A DNA stretch of 64,000 nucleotides, taken from assembly GCF_007995215.1 (NCBI RefSeq), contig NZ_VCDK01000005.1, positions 248,001-312,000 of the forward strand. Direction: 5' to 3'. Numbering within the stretch: position 1 is the first letter of the stretch; each line of letters starts with the position of its first letter. Source of the DNA: Shimia ponticola. Its GTDB lineage: Bacteria; Pseudomonadota; Alphaproteobacteria; Rhodobacterales; Rhodobacteraceae. A program made the position numbers and the translations under genes. The notes under the pieces were generated by a model. The model was not told where the DNA came from, searched no databases, and saw only the letters and a list, made by a program, of their open reading frames with translations. This document shows, one piece after another, positions 37,401 through 45,349 of this stretch.

Positions 37401-39841
37401 ACGCGGCGTTCGACCGGGCGCGCCGACCCTTCTGACATCCGCACGGCGACCTCGGCGGTGAAGGGACGGGGGTCACCTTCAGCGGTTGGCACGCGAATTG
37501 CCTGTGTCAGCGCGCCATCCGCGCCAGTTTGCGCCGCGCGCAGGATCGACACACGTTCGGGTCGGAACGGATCATCATGGCGACCGAAACGATAACCGGA
37601 AAACCCTTCCACTTCGGACGCGGCACGCAAAATGATCTCACCCTCAATCGGAAGGTTCGCGGCGGGCGCACCGAACAGGTACTGTCCTTCGACCGTCAGG
37701 TCGGCCTGCTGCCCGGCAGTCAACTGCTCTGGAAGGTCCAGTTCGAAATCGATGCGCTCGGGCACGAAATCTTCGACCAGAACCTGCGTTGTCTGCAACG
37801 GCGGCGCGTCCGGATCGCCATAAACCGCGACTTCCCACGTGCCACGCGGCACCGTCGTCGCCAGAGGGAAAGACATCACATGCCCGCCCGCCAAAGCCGT
37901 CATCGACACCCGGCTTTGATAGGTTACACCGTCAGGTCGCTTCAGATGTGCCGTGATCGGCAGATCGTTCAGCGCCTGTGCGCGCCCGTCGCGAGCCAGA
38001 ACAGTTGTGTGGATCGTTTCGCCCGCGCGGTAGGCACCGCGATCGGTCGTCAGGAACACGTCCACCGCACCCGCAGGCGCACGCCCTTCGACGCCCCGGT
38101 CCGACAGATCAAAAGCTGCGTCCTGTAGCGACAGAAAGGCGAAATCATCGTCGGAGCGCACGGTGACCAGTGCGGCGGCATTCCCGCCCTGCCCATTGAT
38201 CAAACCTGGCGCAAAACGGGCGATACCGTCACCATCCGTTTCAGCCTCAGCCAAGACAGTGTTCGACCGGGAAATCAGAGTCACCGTCGCGCCGCTCAGC
38301 GCCGACGTATCGGCAAGACTGCGCGCCTCGACCGTCAGACCATCGGCACCGGACAGGCTGCGCAATCCAAAATCCGTCACGACGAACCACTGTGTCGCCG
38401 GTGATTGCTGAAACCTGTCGACACCGGGGATGGAGGCTTGCAAAGCGTAGATACCGGGCGGCTGATCCGCCAAGGCCTCTGCCATTGGCAGACGCGTTGT
38501 CACATCGCGGTTCAACTCTTCGCCCACCGTTCCGGTCCCGGTCCAGACTTCGACGGCCAGATCGGTGTCAAAGCGTTGCAGGTCCCAAGTTGAGAGCGGC
38601 CGACCAAACAGCCCTTCCTGTCGGACACGCAAAAGATTGCGGTCCGATAGGCGCTTCAGGCTCAACTCCACCTCGCGGGTGTTGACGCTCACAACCGGGA
38701 TGGCAGCAAGGTCGGTTTTCGGAAGAACGAATGCGCGCCCCGGAAACCGCACGGCAGCGGTTCGGTCGCGGACATAGAGCGTCTGCTGCACGGATTTATG
38801 CAGTGCCTCGCCAGAGGAAGCAGGTAGGCCCTCTCGGAATGTGAGCGCGTAACGCGCGCCATGGCTTACGCCCGTCACGCAAACCTGGCTTCCCTCTGCG
38901 GTCACGGCCAGACGCGCATCCGGAAGCGCAACGAACGGGGTGTAGTCGACGCCCTTGGCGACCTGTTCAGAGAAAACCGCGCAGATGCGGGGTTCGGCGC
39001 TGTCGCTTTCCACCTGCGTGTCCACGACGCGGAACCCATATTTACCGATAGCTGTATCCAGCGCGCGTGCTGTGTCCTCGCGTGGCTGAATTGACTGCGC
39101 CAGCCGCAAGGCCGGGATCATGTCACGACCGCGACGCGCGGCATCAAGGTACTCAGCCAAATCGCCGAGCGCCGTCGCTCGAGCTCCGGCAGATTCTGAC
39201 CGCAAATAAGCGTTCGTCGCAGCAAGGACCGCACGATTTCGATATTCGCGCCGCTGCCCGCTTTCGACCCGCGCCTGCGAAGCATAGCGCGCGTAGTCCA
39301 GCCAAAGGTCCGCCCTGTCCTGCAGGCTAAGCGCCGCCCCGGTGAACCGCATCGCGTTCAGCGCATCACCGTCTGCCGCGCGGGTCTGAGCCGCGTTTAG
39401 TAGGATATCAAAGCTGTTCTCATTCGCCGCATGCCGACGGCCGATACTCGCGGCAAAACTGCGCGCGCGCGACAAATCTGTATCGCTCAGAAACGCCAAC
39501 TCCGCCGCCCGCTGACGGCCACGGTCCTGCGCCGTCTGCGAGGTCCGAAACACCCGCGCGGAAATTGCGCCTTCATAGGCGGCGGGCTCGTTCGCGACGG
39601 TCTTTGGGAAGCAGGCATTGGAACGGCTGTTGAAGGTAAAGGCCGCACAACTCTGATCGCTTAGGCAGGCCGTGATGCAGGCGTCGAGCGACGTATCAAA
39701 CAGACTGCGAATGTCCCCGCCGGGCAAATCCACGTTCCGCGTGATCGCATACCGCGCCTCGGGCACGGCATCCTGTGCCATGACCGGGGCCGCCACAAGC
39801 GCTGCCAACAGACCCAAAAGCCCAAGCAAAATCCGCCGCAT
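34430..39841 (-). CDS. Bacterial alpha-2-macroglobulin (YfhM-like) with N-terminal PAN/apple-like domain
   Basis: A giant 1803-residue exported protein, a periplasmic protease trap thought to protect the envelope. Signal peptide (MRRILLGLLGLLAALVAAPVMA). A Cys-rich PAN/apple-like domain (about 30-75: LDACITACLSDQSCAAFTFN). Then MG domains, the bait region and the complement-like domain with the thioester motif YGCTEQ at Cys1364. An intact CxEQ predicts covalent capture of attacking proteases. It has no lipobox, unlike E. coli ECAM, so it may be soluble. ATG at 39841 begins the signal peptide. Downstream it is translationally coupled to pbpC. Confidence 0.93.
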   Translation of the reverse strand: MRRILLGLLGLLAALVAAPVMAQDAVPEARYAITRNVDLPGGDIRSLFDTSLDACITACLSDQSCAAFTFNSRSNACFPKTVANEPAAYEGAISARVFRTSQTAQDRGRQRAAELAFLSDTDLSRARSFAASIGRRHAANENSFDILLNAAQTRAADGDALNAMRFTGAALSLQDRADLWLDYARYASQARVESGQRREYRNRAVLAATNAYLRSESAGARATALGDLAEYLDAARRGRDMIPALRLAQSIQPREDTARALDTAIGKYGFRVVDTQVESDSAEPRICAVFSEQVAKGVDYTPFVALPDARLAVTAEGSQVCVTGVSHGARYALTFREGLPASSGEALHKSVQQTLYVRDRTAAVRFPGRAFVLPKTDLAAIPVVSVNTREVELSLKRLSDRNLLRVRQEGLFGRPLSTWDLQRFDTDLAVEVWTGTGTVGEELNRDVTTRLPMAEALADQPPGIYALQASIPGVDRFQQSPATQWFVVTDFGLRSLSGADGLTVEARSLADTSALSGATVTLISRSNTVLAEAETDGDGIARFAPGLINGQGGNAAALVTVRSDDDFAFLSLQDAAFDLSDRGVEGRAPAGAVDVFLTTDRGAYRAGETIHTTVLARDGRAQALNDLPITAHLKRPDGVTYQSRVSMTALAGGHVMSFPLATTVPRGTWEVAVYGDPDAPPLQTTQVLVEDFVPERIDFELDLPEQLTAGQQADLTVEGQYLFGAPAANLPIEGEIILRAASEVEGFSGYRFGRHDDPFRPERVSILRAAQTGADGALTQAIRVPTAEGDPRPFTAEVAVRMSEGSARPVERRVTRPVAPWGDVIGIKPAFDGVVPEGTEAAFQLVALSPDLQPTQRAVTWTLNRIETRYQWYQLYGDWNWEPVTRRTRIATGEVLTGADPIQISAPVDWGRYELIVEADGGTYTASSMAFYAGWYAPAETSDTPDTLQVSLSADSYAVGDTAQLRINARDAGLAVIEVLSNRVLSRDVIQIAAGETLTDVSVTDDWGSGAYVAATLLRPMDVAAGRNPHRALGLDYASVDPGTKQLAVALDVPETANPRGPLDIGIAVDGVSNDDTAYVTLAAVDVGVLNITNFQSPDPSAHYFGQHRLGVEMRDLYGRLIDGLNGATGVVRSGGDALFGLDMASPPPTEEVVAFFQGPVTVVDGLAEVTLDLPEFNGTLRLMAVAWSDTGVGQAEAEFIVRDPVVLAASLPRFLAPGDQAEMLLDLTHVEGPVGRVSLDIVADGVALGAFPSGLDLAQDEQVRVPVAMTAGEVGDGSLLIRLTTPGGESLTKTLALGIRANDPEQVVTRRFALEPGATLTLDDTVLAGFQPGSARATTSFGPLARFDAPGLLEALDRYPYGCTEQMTSVAMPLLYFDAVSSAMQLGDGRSVSERIEQTVARVVARQSSNGSFGLWGVGSGDLWLDAYVTDFLTRAHGLGYTVPDRARQSALDNLRNRVNAAPDFDSGGQDLAYALFVLAREGAAATGDLRYYADVKADAFTGPLAKAQLGAALASYGDQTRADRMFGLAARDMAIRFGEEDPVWRSDYGTNRRDAAAVLTLAVESGTTLIDRETLARAISQPGERVSTQEAAWSLLAANAMINAMPGGQIAIDGAPMVGPMLATYEGDGKRLIENLSDYSTDVTLTTFGVPTVASPAGGDGYAIERLYFTMEGQPRTLQGLTVGERFVTVLRVTPFGDRGARLMVNDALPAGIEIDNPNLIRSGDLSGLDWLQTARPESTEFRSDRFLAAVDWRSDSRFELAYIARAVSPGSFHHPAASVEDMYRPRYRAWTDAGRVDISR

Positions 39842-40104
39842 ACCAATTCCTCCCATCAATGGAGATGAGGGTCGCACGCGCACCATGAGTCGGGCAAGTC
39901 AGGGAAGCCGTTATGGGATAGCAGAGGCTCTCGTCGCGCGGGACGCGTAGAGCCGCATGTTGGGCAGTTCTTTGGTATGGTTGGACAGGCGTGCGCACAG
40001 GCGCAAATCTCATTACCGCTCTTAATTCGCGAAAACCGAGACTTCGATTGCAAGATGACATTCGAGGCTGCAACATCACCTCAAACCAACGGGGGGATGG
40101 TTGT

Positions 40105-40749
40105 ATGATCAGAAGGCCAACTGAAACGATGCGACACGCTCTTGTGTGGCTGCTAACGACATTCCTTTTCGCAGGCACCCTATACGCCGAAGGTCTTTCG
40201 CTTGACGATCTTGAGGCGCGCGCTTCAAAGGCGCCCGACGAAATGTCGAGACTGCGGGATATTCTGTCGAACCCGGACCCAGACGCAGCGCTGCGTGCCT
40301 TGTCAATCGTGATGGAGGAGGGCTCCTTAGAGCAACAGCGCATCGCGCTGGAAGTCGGCGTAACAAGCACAAATCCAGCCATCCGTAGGACAGCAATTGA
40401 AGCATATCTGAATACAAAGCCTGCCGTCACATTCAGCTTCGACGGCAGCGCTCTTGGAACGAGCACATTCAGTTGGTTCAAGCAGTATTTCCAACGAACC
40501 GGATCAATGACGGCGGAAAAAATCGGCCAATACACCTATTCCGTCGGCGACTATCTTGAACAAAACAAATGCTGGTCTTGGGCAAACTGGCCCGAAAGCT
40601 GCATGTTCACAATCACAGACGAAAACGTAACTTTCTTCTTGCGTGGTGTCCCTGGCCCGGCTGTCTTGCACCCAGATGGTGTTGTCAAAGGCAGCGTAAC
40701 AGTTCCAAACGCCGGTTCGGTCCCATTTTCATTCAAGGTCAGTCTGTAG
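40105..40749 (+). CDS. Exported protein with HEAT-like helices, unknown function
   Basis: A 214-residue protein I do not recognise. A Sec signal (about 1-29, RHALVWLLTTFLFAGTLYA) precedes a helical region about 30-110 with HEAT-like pairs (NPDPDAALRALSIVMEEG, NPAIRRTAIEAYL). A strand-rich C-terminal domain follows with two cysteines (NKCWSWANWPESC). The start ATG at 40105 is 7 bases after GGGGGGA. Its 3' end overlaps the convergent gene by 11 bases. It is the first of four overlapping genes for exported proteins. Confidence 0.65.
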   Translation: MIRRPTETMRHALVWLLTTFLFAGTLYAEGLSLDDLEARASKAPDEMSRLRDILSNPDPDAALRALSIVMEEGSLEQQRIALEVGVTSTNPAIRRTAIEAYLNTKPAVTFSFDGSALGTSTFSWFKQYFQRTGSMTAEKIGQYTYSVGDYLEQNKCWSWANWPESCMFTITDENVTFFLRGVPGPAVLHPDGVVKGSVTVPNAGSVPFSFKVSL

Positions 40750-41701
40750 ACCGCTGAGGGTCGTTGTGCTTTCTTGGAAAGAGCGCGGCCAGAAACGGGA
40801 TTGTCACAGAAAGCAGGAGCGAGAGCGCCAGCAAGCCCGAACTTGCGGCGGTGCGCTGAACCCAGTTGGGTTTGATCACCAGCGAAGTGTCGCGCCCGGC
40901 ATAGGTCAACTCAAGTGCGCTGTGTGTTTCCTCTCCGAGCGCGACGATGTGAAAGCCTGCTTTGCCGGCATGGTCTGGCATGAAGGATGCAAAAGCCAAA
41001 TTGGGTGTGGTTGCCTTTTCATCAGAACGGTCACTGTGGCTACATTTGCTCCACCAGTTTTCGATACAGACGATCCGCGCGCGGTCGCCTCTCCTTAGAT
41101 CACCTTTGCGTATGATGTCCGGTGTTCCATCGAAGAAGCGGGTCATCAGTCCGCGTTCGAAAAAGGCATATGTCCCATCAAGAACGTAACCCGTCGCGCC
41201 GGGGCTTAGCTCCTGCCCGATGGACAACTCACCGGTGAAAGACAAGGCACCGTTTCGCAATGCGGCGGCGTGAGGGATACGAAGAACTGTTCCAGCAGGC
41301 CAATCCCTGCTTTCAGACCGCAGGATGATCGCAAGATCATCTTCAGACCAGAACACGGACAATTGCTGACCTTGCGCCCACCGTACCGGTCCGTCGAGCA
41401 GGCCAGCAAAGCTTTCACCATCCTTGCACGGGCTGGTCACAGGCGAATCCAAATCAAGACTAGGAATGCAAATTGCACCCTCGCTCAGGTCCCATCCAAA
41501 CGGCTCGCCCAAGAGCGTGGCCTCGGCAGACAGAGTTCGGGCTTCCAACTGAACAGTTCTGGTTGGAGAGATAAGAATGAGAGCAATACAGATCAAAGAA
41601 ACAATCAGGAGCGTGCGGCCCAGTGTGCCCAGCATTGATCCAGTTCTATTGGTCAGATGACGGCCCGGAAATGCTCTCTTACCGAGATTAGCACTGCTCA
41701 T
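40739..41701 (-). CDS. Two-helix membrane protein with large periplasmic domain, unknown function
   Basis: A 320-residue protein. A membrane helix at about 28-45 (TLLIVSLICIALILIS), a periplasmic domain of about 240 residues with four cysteines (ICIPSL, SPCKDG, RIVCIENWWSKC) and a second membrane helix near 288-308. No family is recognised. The ATG at 41701 overlaps the stop of the upstream gene as ATGA, so the two are translated together. The 3' end overlaps the convergent exported-protein gene. The topology suggests a sensor or scaffold exposed to the periplasm, which is an inference. Confidence 0.65.
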   Translation of the reverse strand: MSSANLGKRAFPGRHLTNRTGSMLGTLGRTLLIVSLICIALILISPTRTVQLEARTLSAEATLLGEPFGWDLSEGAICIPSLDLDSPVTSPCKDGESFAGLLDGPVRWAQGQQLSVFWSEDDLAIILRSESRDWPAGTVLRIPHAAALRNGALSFTGELSIGQELSPGATGYVLDGTYAFFERGLMTRFFDGTPDIIRKGDLRRGDRARIVCIENWWSKCSHSDRSDEKATTPNLAFASFMPDHAGKAGFHIVALGEETHSALELTYAGRDTSLVIKPNWVQRTAASSGLLALSLLLSVTIPFLAALFPRKHNDPQRSTD

Positions 41702-42405
41702 TGGATTAGGACTTCGATGGTCTCAGACCGGCCACGTACGCCTCCTTTGAAAGGAATGAGGGTGATAGAAACCGCTCCGGTTTCGCCGTTGACTGGAACC
41801 TGGCAAAGGCGGTCAAACGCGACACGAACTTCAGCGTCTATCAGGTTACACTCCACAGGTGGCATTCGTTCACCATCAATCACAGCAATGGTAATCAGGC
41901 GTTGTGCGCCAAAGCCGTTGACATAAACCTCCAGCATTTGCGCCGGTTGCTCAGACTGCCACAACGCTACAGCTGCCGGCTTTTCATCATCCCATGCTGT
42001 GCAATCCCCGTTGGCGATGCGGATTCCAAAGTTTTGGCTCACCAGCTGCGACAGTCGTCTTGGATGCGATGAGAGCGTGACATGCGGGACTTCCACCGTC
42101 TTGGCGGGAACGGACGGGGCAACATATGTATTTTCGCTGCTATACAGACCGTCCGAGCTTACCGTGCGGACACAAAACCTTTGCCCGGCCCAGTCAGTCG
42201 GCAAAAGTGCATGAATGTCCTGGCCGGCGTCGGCACCGGTCATCTGTAGCCCCATGACACTGGCGCCGCCGGTATTCGCTGCAGATCTTACAGTTTCCTG
42301 AAACGGTTCAACCGCAAGATTTGCGGTCTCTGCCATTGCGCCGAAAGCGGTAAATGCCAACACTGCAGCGAGGGAGAGCTTCAACTTGCGTCCATTAATA
42401 CTCAT
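41698..42405 (-). CDS. Exported protein of unknown function (235 aa)
   Basis: A 235-residue protein. Signal peptide about 1-25 (KLSLAAVLAFTAFGAMA), then a mainly beta mature domain with four cysteines (RFCVRTVSSDGLYSS, GDCTAWDDEK, VECNLIDAEV, RLCQVPVNGE), probably two disulfides. No family recognised. ATG at 42405 (MSINGRK) is preferred over an ATG 18 bases upstream because it gives a more regular signal. Its start region overlaps the start of the divergent protease gene by 20 bases; its stop overlaps the membrane-protein ATG. Confidence 0.65.
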   Translation of the reverse strand: MSINGRKLKLSLAAVLAFTAFGAMAETANLAVEPFQETVRSAANTGGASVMGLQMTGADAGQDIHALLPTDWAGQRFCVRTVSSDGLYSSENTYVAPSVPAKTVEVPHVTLSSHPRRLSQLVSQNFGIRIANGDCTAWDDEKPAAVALWQSEQPAQMLEVYVNGFGAQRLITIAVIDGERMPPVECNLIDAEVRVAFDRLCQVPVNGETGAVSITLIPFKGGVRGRSETIEVLIQ

Positions 42406-43447
42406 TTTCGTCTCTATCTGCATGGCCTGTTCCGCAACGGCACAGGCCGTTCGCATAGAAGCAGCAGAGCTGGGCCAAGGCTTTATCCTCAAAGAGGATG
42501 GCATCTGCTGGGCTCTTTTGCCAAGGCATTTGCTTGATGAAACCGGGCTTATTTCGGTCGAAACATCACCCGCCCCATCGACCCTTGGTTCAGGCGAGGC
42601 GTACGCAGATTTCTGGGACGGCATGGATTTTGCTGTTGGCTATGTGGGTCAGGCAGCAGGTGCGGCGTCATGCACTGCTTCGCTGGATGGTATCGAGCAA
42701 ACCTCTGCGAGCGCCGGAACGAACCTCTCTGGAACCTTGCGGTTCGTTGAACCGGGGGGCGCATTGGTTCAGTATCCCATGCACATTGTTGAAACCCTCA
42801 ACCACAAAACCTTTGTCGCCGAATTTCGCAATCCGGCGCAAACGGCATTTCAAGGGATGTCGGGAGCGTTTCTCTTTGTCGAAGATCATCCCATCGGAAT
42901 GGCTGTCAGAACGCCTGAAGGGCAAAGGCAAATGGAGTTCATTCGGATCGAAGAAATCGCATTTGCGACCCGCCGTTGGCTAGACGGGCGCGCCCGGACG
43001 GTGGTGGCGGCCATTGATACACCCGATGACGGGTTGGCCGATGTGGGCGACCGCAGACATCAACTGACGCTTGTCAGTTACAACACGGCTCCGACCGCAG
43101 CAGAGCTGGGACCAGAGGGATTGGCGAGGGAAGATGGTGCATACCATTTCGATTTCGATGAGGTCGTTCGATTGACGTTTGGTTTTGAGGATGGCGAAGG
43201 CCAAGGCATTCAACGGGTTCGGATTGTCTCGGAGGGAACGGGCGCGAAGCCTTTGACAGTTCGCGTTATGGTCGACCCATCGAACGACCAATCGAGCCCG
43301 CAACAGTTCAACAGAGGACAGATGTCACCGGATGGACTATTTGATACGGGCATTCGAAGCGAACGGTTTGCAAGATGGGTGACCATCCTGATCGAAAGTG
43401 TTCAGGGACAGGGGCCCGTCCGCATTGACCAAATCATCGTTGAATGA
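42386..43447 (+). CDS. Exported trypsin-fold serine protease-like protein with extra C-terminal domain
   Basis: A 353-residue protein. Signal peptide (MRPLILIFVSICMACSATAQA) with a TTG start at 42386 backed by GGGAGAG 8 bases upstream. A chymotrypsin-like domain follows: GICWALLPRHLL gives His48, WDGMDFAVGYVG gives Asp81 and FQGMSGAFLF gives Ser159. Order and spacing fit a His-Asp-Ser triad. The mature C-terminal 145 residues form an unrecognised, probably beta-sandwich domain (HFDFDEVVRLTFGFEDGEGQ, ARWVTILIESVQGQGPVRID). It is divergent from, and overlaps, the exported-protein gene at 41698-42405. Substrate unknown; protease activity is inferred. Confidence 0.7.
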   Translation: MRPLILIFVSICMACSATAQAVRIEAAELGQGFILKEDGICWALLPRHLLDETGLISVETSPAPSTLGSGEAYADFWDGMDFAVGYVGQAAGAASCTASLDGIEQTSASAGTNLSGTLRFVEPGGALVQYPMHIVETLNHKTFVAEFRNPAQTAFQGMSGAFLFVEDHPIGMAVRTPEGQRQMEFIRIEEIAFATRRWLDGRARTVVAAIDTPDDGLADVGDRRHQLTLVSYNTAPTAAELGPEGLAREDGAYHFDFDEVVRLTFGFEDGEGQGIQRVRIVSEGTGAKPLTVRVMVDPSNDQSSPQQFNRGQMSPDGLFDTGIRSERFARWVTILIESVQGQGPVRIDQIIVE

Positions 43448-43622
43448 TGCTCCACCCCTAGGTGCTTCGCCTTCGATTGACTTGCATTCACCGTCGGGTC
43501 GCAGAGCGCGGTCTGTCATCCGGCGCTTTCAGGATTGACGTTCCCTTGCAGGGACCCTGCCGAGCAGCCAATGTCCGAATGAGTTGGCACACCAGCGCAG
43601 TGCCAAAGGAGTTCTGATCGCG

Positions 43623-44411
43623 ATGAAGATCATCTGGATGTCTGATCCTCACTTTGCCCTAGACGGTTTGGTGCTTGGTCACGATCCACGCGTAAGGCTC
43701 CAAGCTGCCATCGCACACATCAACGCGCACCATGGTGACGCCGCCATGTGCGTGATTTCCGGAGACATGGTCAATCGGGGAACAGAGGCCGACTACAAAG
43801 GGCTGGCAAAGTGCCTGTCCGACTTGGCAATGCCCTACTATCCAATGATGGGAAATCACGACAGCCGGGAGTTATTTCGGCAGTTGTTACCTGTTCCTGA
43901 CACCGCGATGTATGGATTCATACAGTATCAAGTAAAGACGCCCGAAGCACATGTTCTTTGCCTGGATACGCACAAGACCGGCTCTGACGCCGGAGAATTC
44001 TGTGAGGCCCGTCGCACATGGCTCTTGGACCGCCTAAGGGACGCCGGAGCCACCCCGACCTTTCTGTTTATGCACCATCCTCCGATGCCTCTTGGCCTGC
44101 CAACGCAGGACACAGACAACATGGAGGACGGACAAGCTTTCCTTGAAATGGTTTCGACCTTTGGTTGCGTAAAGTACATGTTCGTTGGGCACGTCCATCG
44201 CGCGATTTCTGGCACGGTTGGGGGTATCCCGTTTTCGACCATGCGCTCTGTCCTCTATCAAGCGCCGCCGCCAAGACCTGAATGGAACTGGGATACGTTT
44301 GAGCCGAGCAAAGAGGCGCCAAGCATCGGGGTCATTCAGATTAAAGCCGGTTCGGTCACGTTACAGTTTGACCAATTCTGTCGCTACGAGCTTGGGGTGA
44401 ATGCGTCCTGA
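43623..44411 (+). CDS. Calcineurin-like metallophosphoesterase, CpdA/GpdQ type
   Basis: A 262-residue binuclear metal phosphoesterase. All five family blocks are present: MSDPHF (Asp8, His10), ISGDMVN, MMGNHDS, LFMHHPP and VGHVHR. The arrangement matches the class III cyclic-nucleotide / glycerophosphodiester phosphodiesterases (CpdA, GpdQ, Rv0805). No cyclase or regulator is adjacent, so the substrate is open. ATG at 43623 with AAGGAG about 12 bases upstream. The 175-base gap before it shows no other feature. Confidence 0.88.
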   Translation: MKIIWMSDPHFALDGLVLGHDPRVRLQAAIAHINAHHGDAAMCVISGDMVNRGTEADYKGLAKCLSDLAMPYYPMMGNHDSRELFRQLLPVPDTAMYGFIQYQVKTPEAHVLCLDTHKTGSDAGEFCEARRTWLLDRLRDAGATPTFLFMHHPPMPLGLPTQDTDNMEDGQAFLEMVSTFGCVKYMFVGHVHRAISGTVGGIPFSTMRSVLYQAPPPRPEWNWDTFEPSKEAPSIGVIQIKAGSVTLQFDQFCRYELGVNAS

Positions 44412-44499
44412 CCGCGGGTCGCATTCGTGCGAGTTAAAAGGAAGATGCACCCGTAACTAACAAGCGGACTCCAATTCAGAGTGCGGGCTGCGGTGCCTG

Positions 44500-45282
44500 T
44501 TAGGATTTGGTGTCGGGATAGGGCCGCACAAAGACCGGCTTTTCGGGCGTGCTTTGCTCGGCGTCGTACGCATATCCGCCCACATCGAAATCCTTGATCC
44601 CGTCTGGGTCGGTCACGCGTTGGGTCACCACAAACCGGGCCATGGCCCCTCGCGCCTTTTTGGCAAAGAAGCTGACCATCTTCTGCTTGCCGTCCTTCTC
44701 TTCGAGGAACTGTGGCGTGATCACATCGAGCTTCAGCGCCTTGGTGTCGACGGCTCCAAAATACTCTTGGCTCGCGCAATTGATCAGTGCCTTCGCGCCG
44801 ACCTCTTCTGCTTGGGCGTTCAGGGCCTTGGACAATTCCTTGTCCCAATAGTCATACAAGTTCTTGCCGCGCCGGGTTTTCAACTTGCTGCCCATCTCCA
44901 GACGATAGGCCTGAATCTGGTCCAGCGGGCGCAGTACCCCGTAAAGGCCCGACAGAATGCGCAGATGATCCTGTGCCCAGGCAACGTCGTCATCGTCCAG
45001 CGTCGCAGCCTCAAGTCCCTGGTAGGTGTCTCCGGCAAAGGCGTACATGGCGGGCCGCAGAGCGTCTGCGTCCGGCTCTTCGCTGAAGGCTTTGAACCGG
45101 TCGCGGTTCAGTTTCGCCAAATCCTCAGACAGGTCCATCAGATCACGCAGCCCGCCCAGCGTCAGATTTCGGGCCGTTTTGGCGAGGCTCATGGCGTTCT
45201 TGTCAAAGTCAGGCAAAGTCAGATCGTCCCGATCCACCGGGTCCCAATCCAACCGTTTTGCGGGCGAAATCACCACCAACAT
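44500..45282 (-). CDS. yaaA: Peroxide stress protein YaaA (DUF328)
   Basis: A 260-residue cytoplasmic protein of the YaaA family, which limits free iron and DNA damage under peroxide stress in E. coli. Signature blocks: MLVVISPAKRLDW at the N-terminus, FKAFSEEPDADALRPAMYAF, YGVLRPLDQIQAYRLEMG and NCASQEYFGAVD. Length equals E. coli YaaA. ATG at 45282 with AGGAGGT just upstream. It lies behind recQ on the same strand, 67 bases apart. Confidence 0.94.
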   Translation of the reverse strand: MLVVISPAKRLDWDPVDRDDLTLPDFDKNAMSLAKTARNLTLGGLRDLMDLSEDLAKLNRDRFKAFSEEPDADALRPAMYAFAGDTYQGLEAATLDDDDVAWAQDHLRILSGLYGVLRPLDQIQAYRLEMGSKLKTRRGKNLYDYWDKELSKALNAQAEEVGAKALINCASQEYFGAVDTKALKLDVITPQFLEEKDGKQKMVSFFAKKARGAMARFVVTQRVTDPDGIKDFDVGGYAYDAEQSTPEKPVFVRPYPDTKS

Positions 45283-45349
45283 GCCTGTACCTCCTGTTCT
45301 TGCCGTCTGCCTGAGATAGCAGGCATGTGCGCAACCTCAAGCAGCCACA

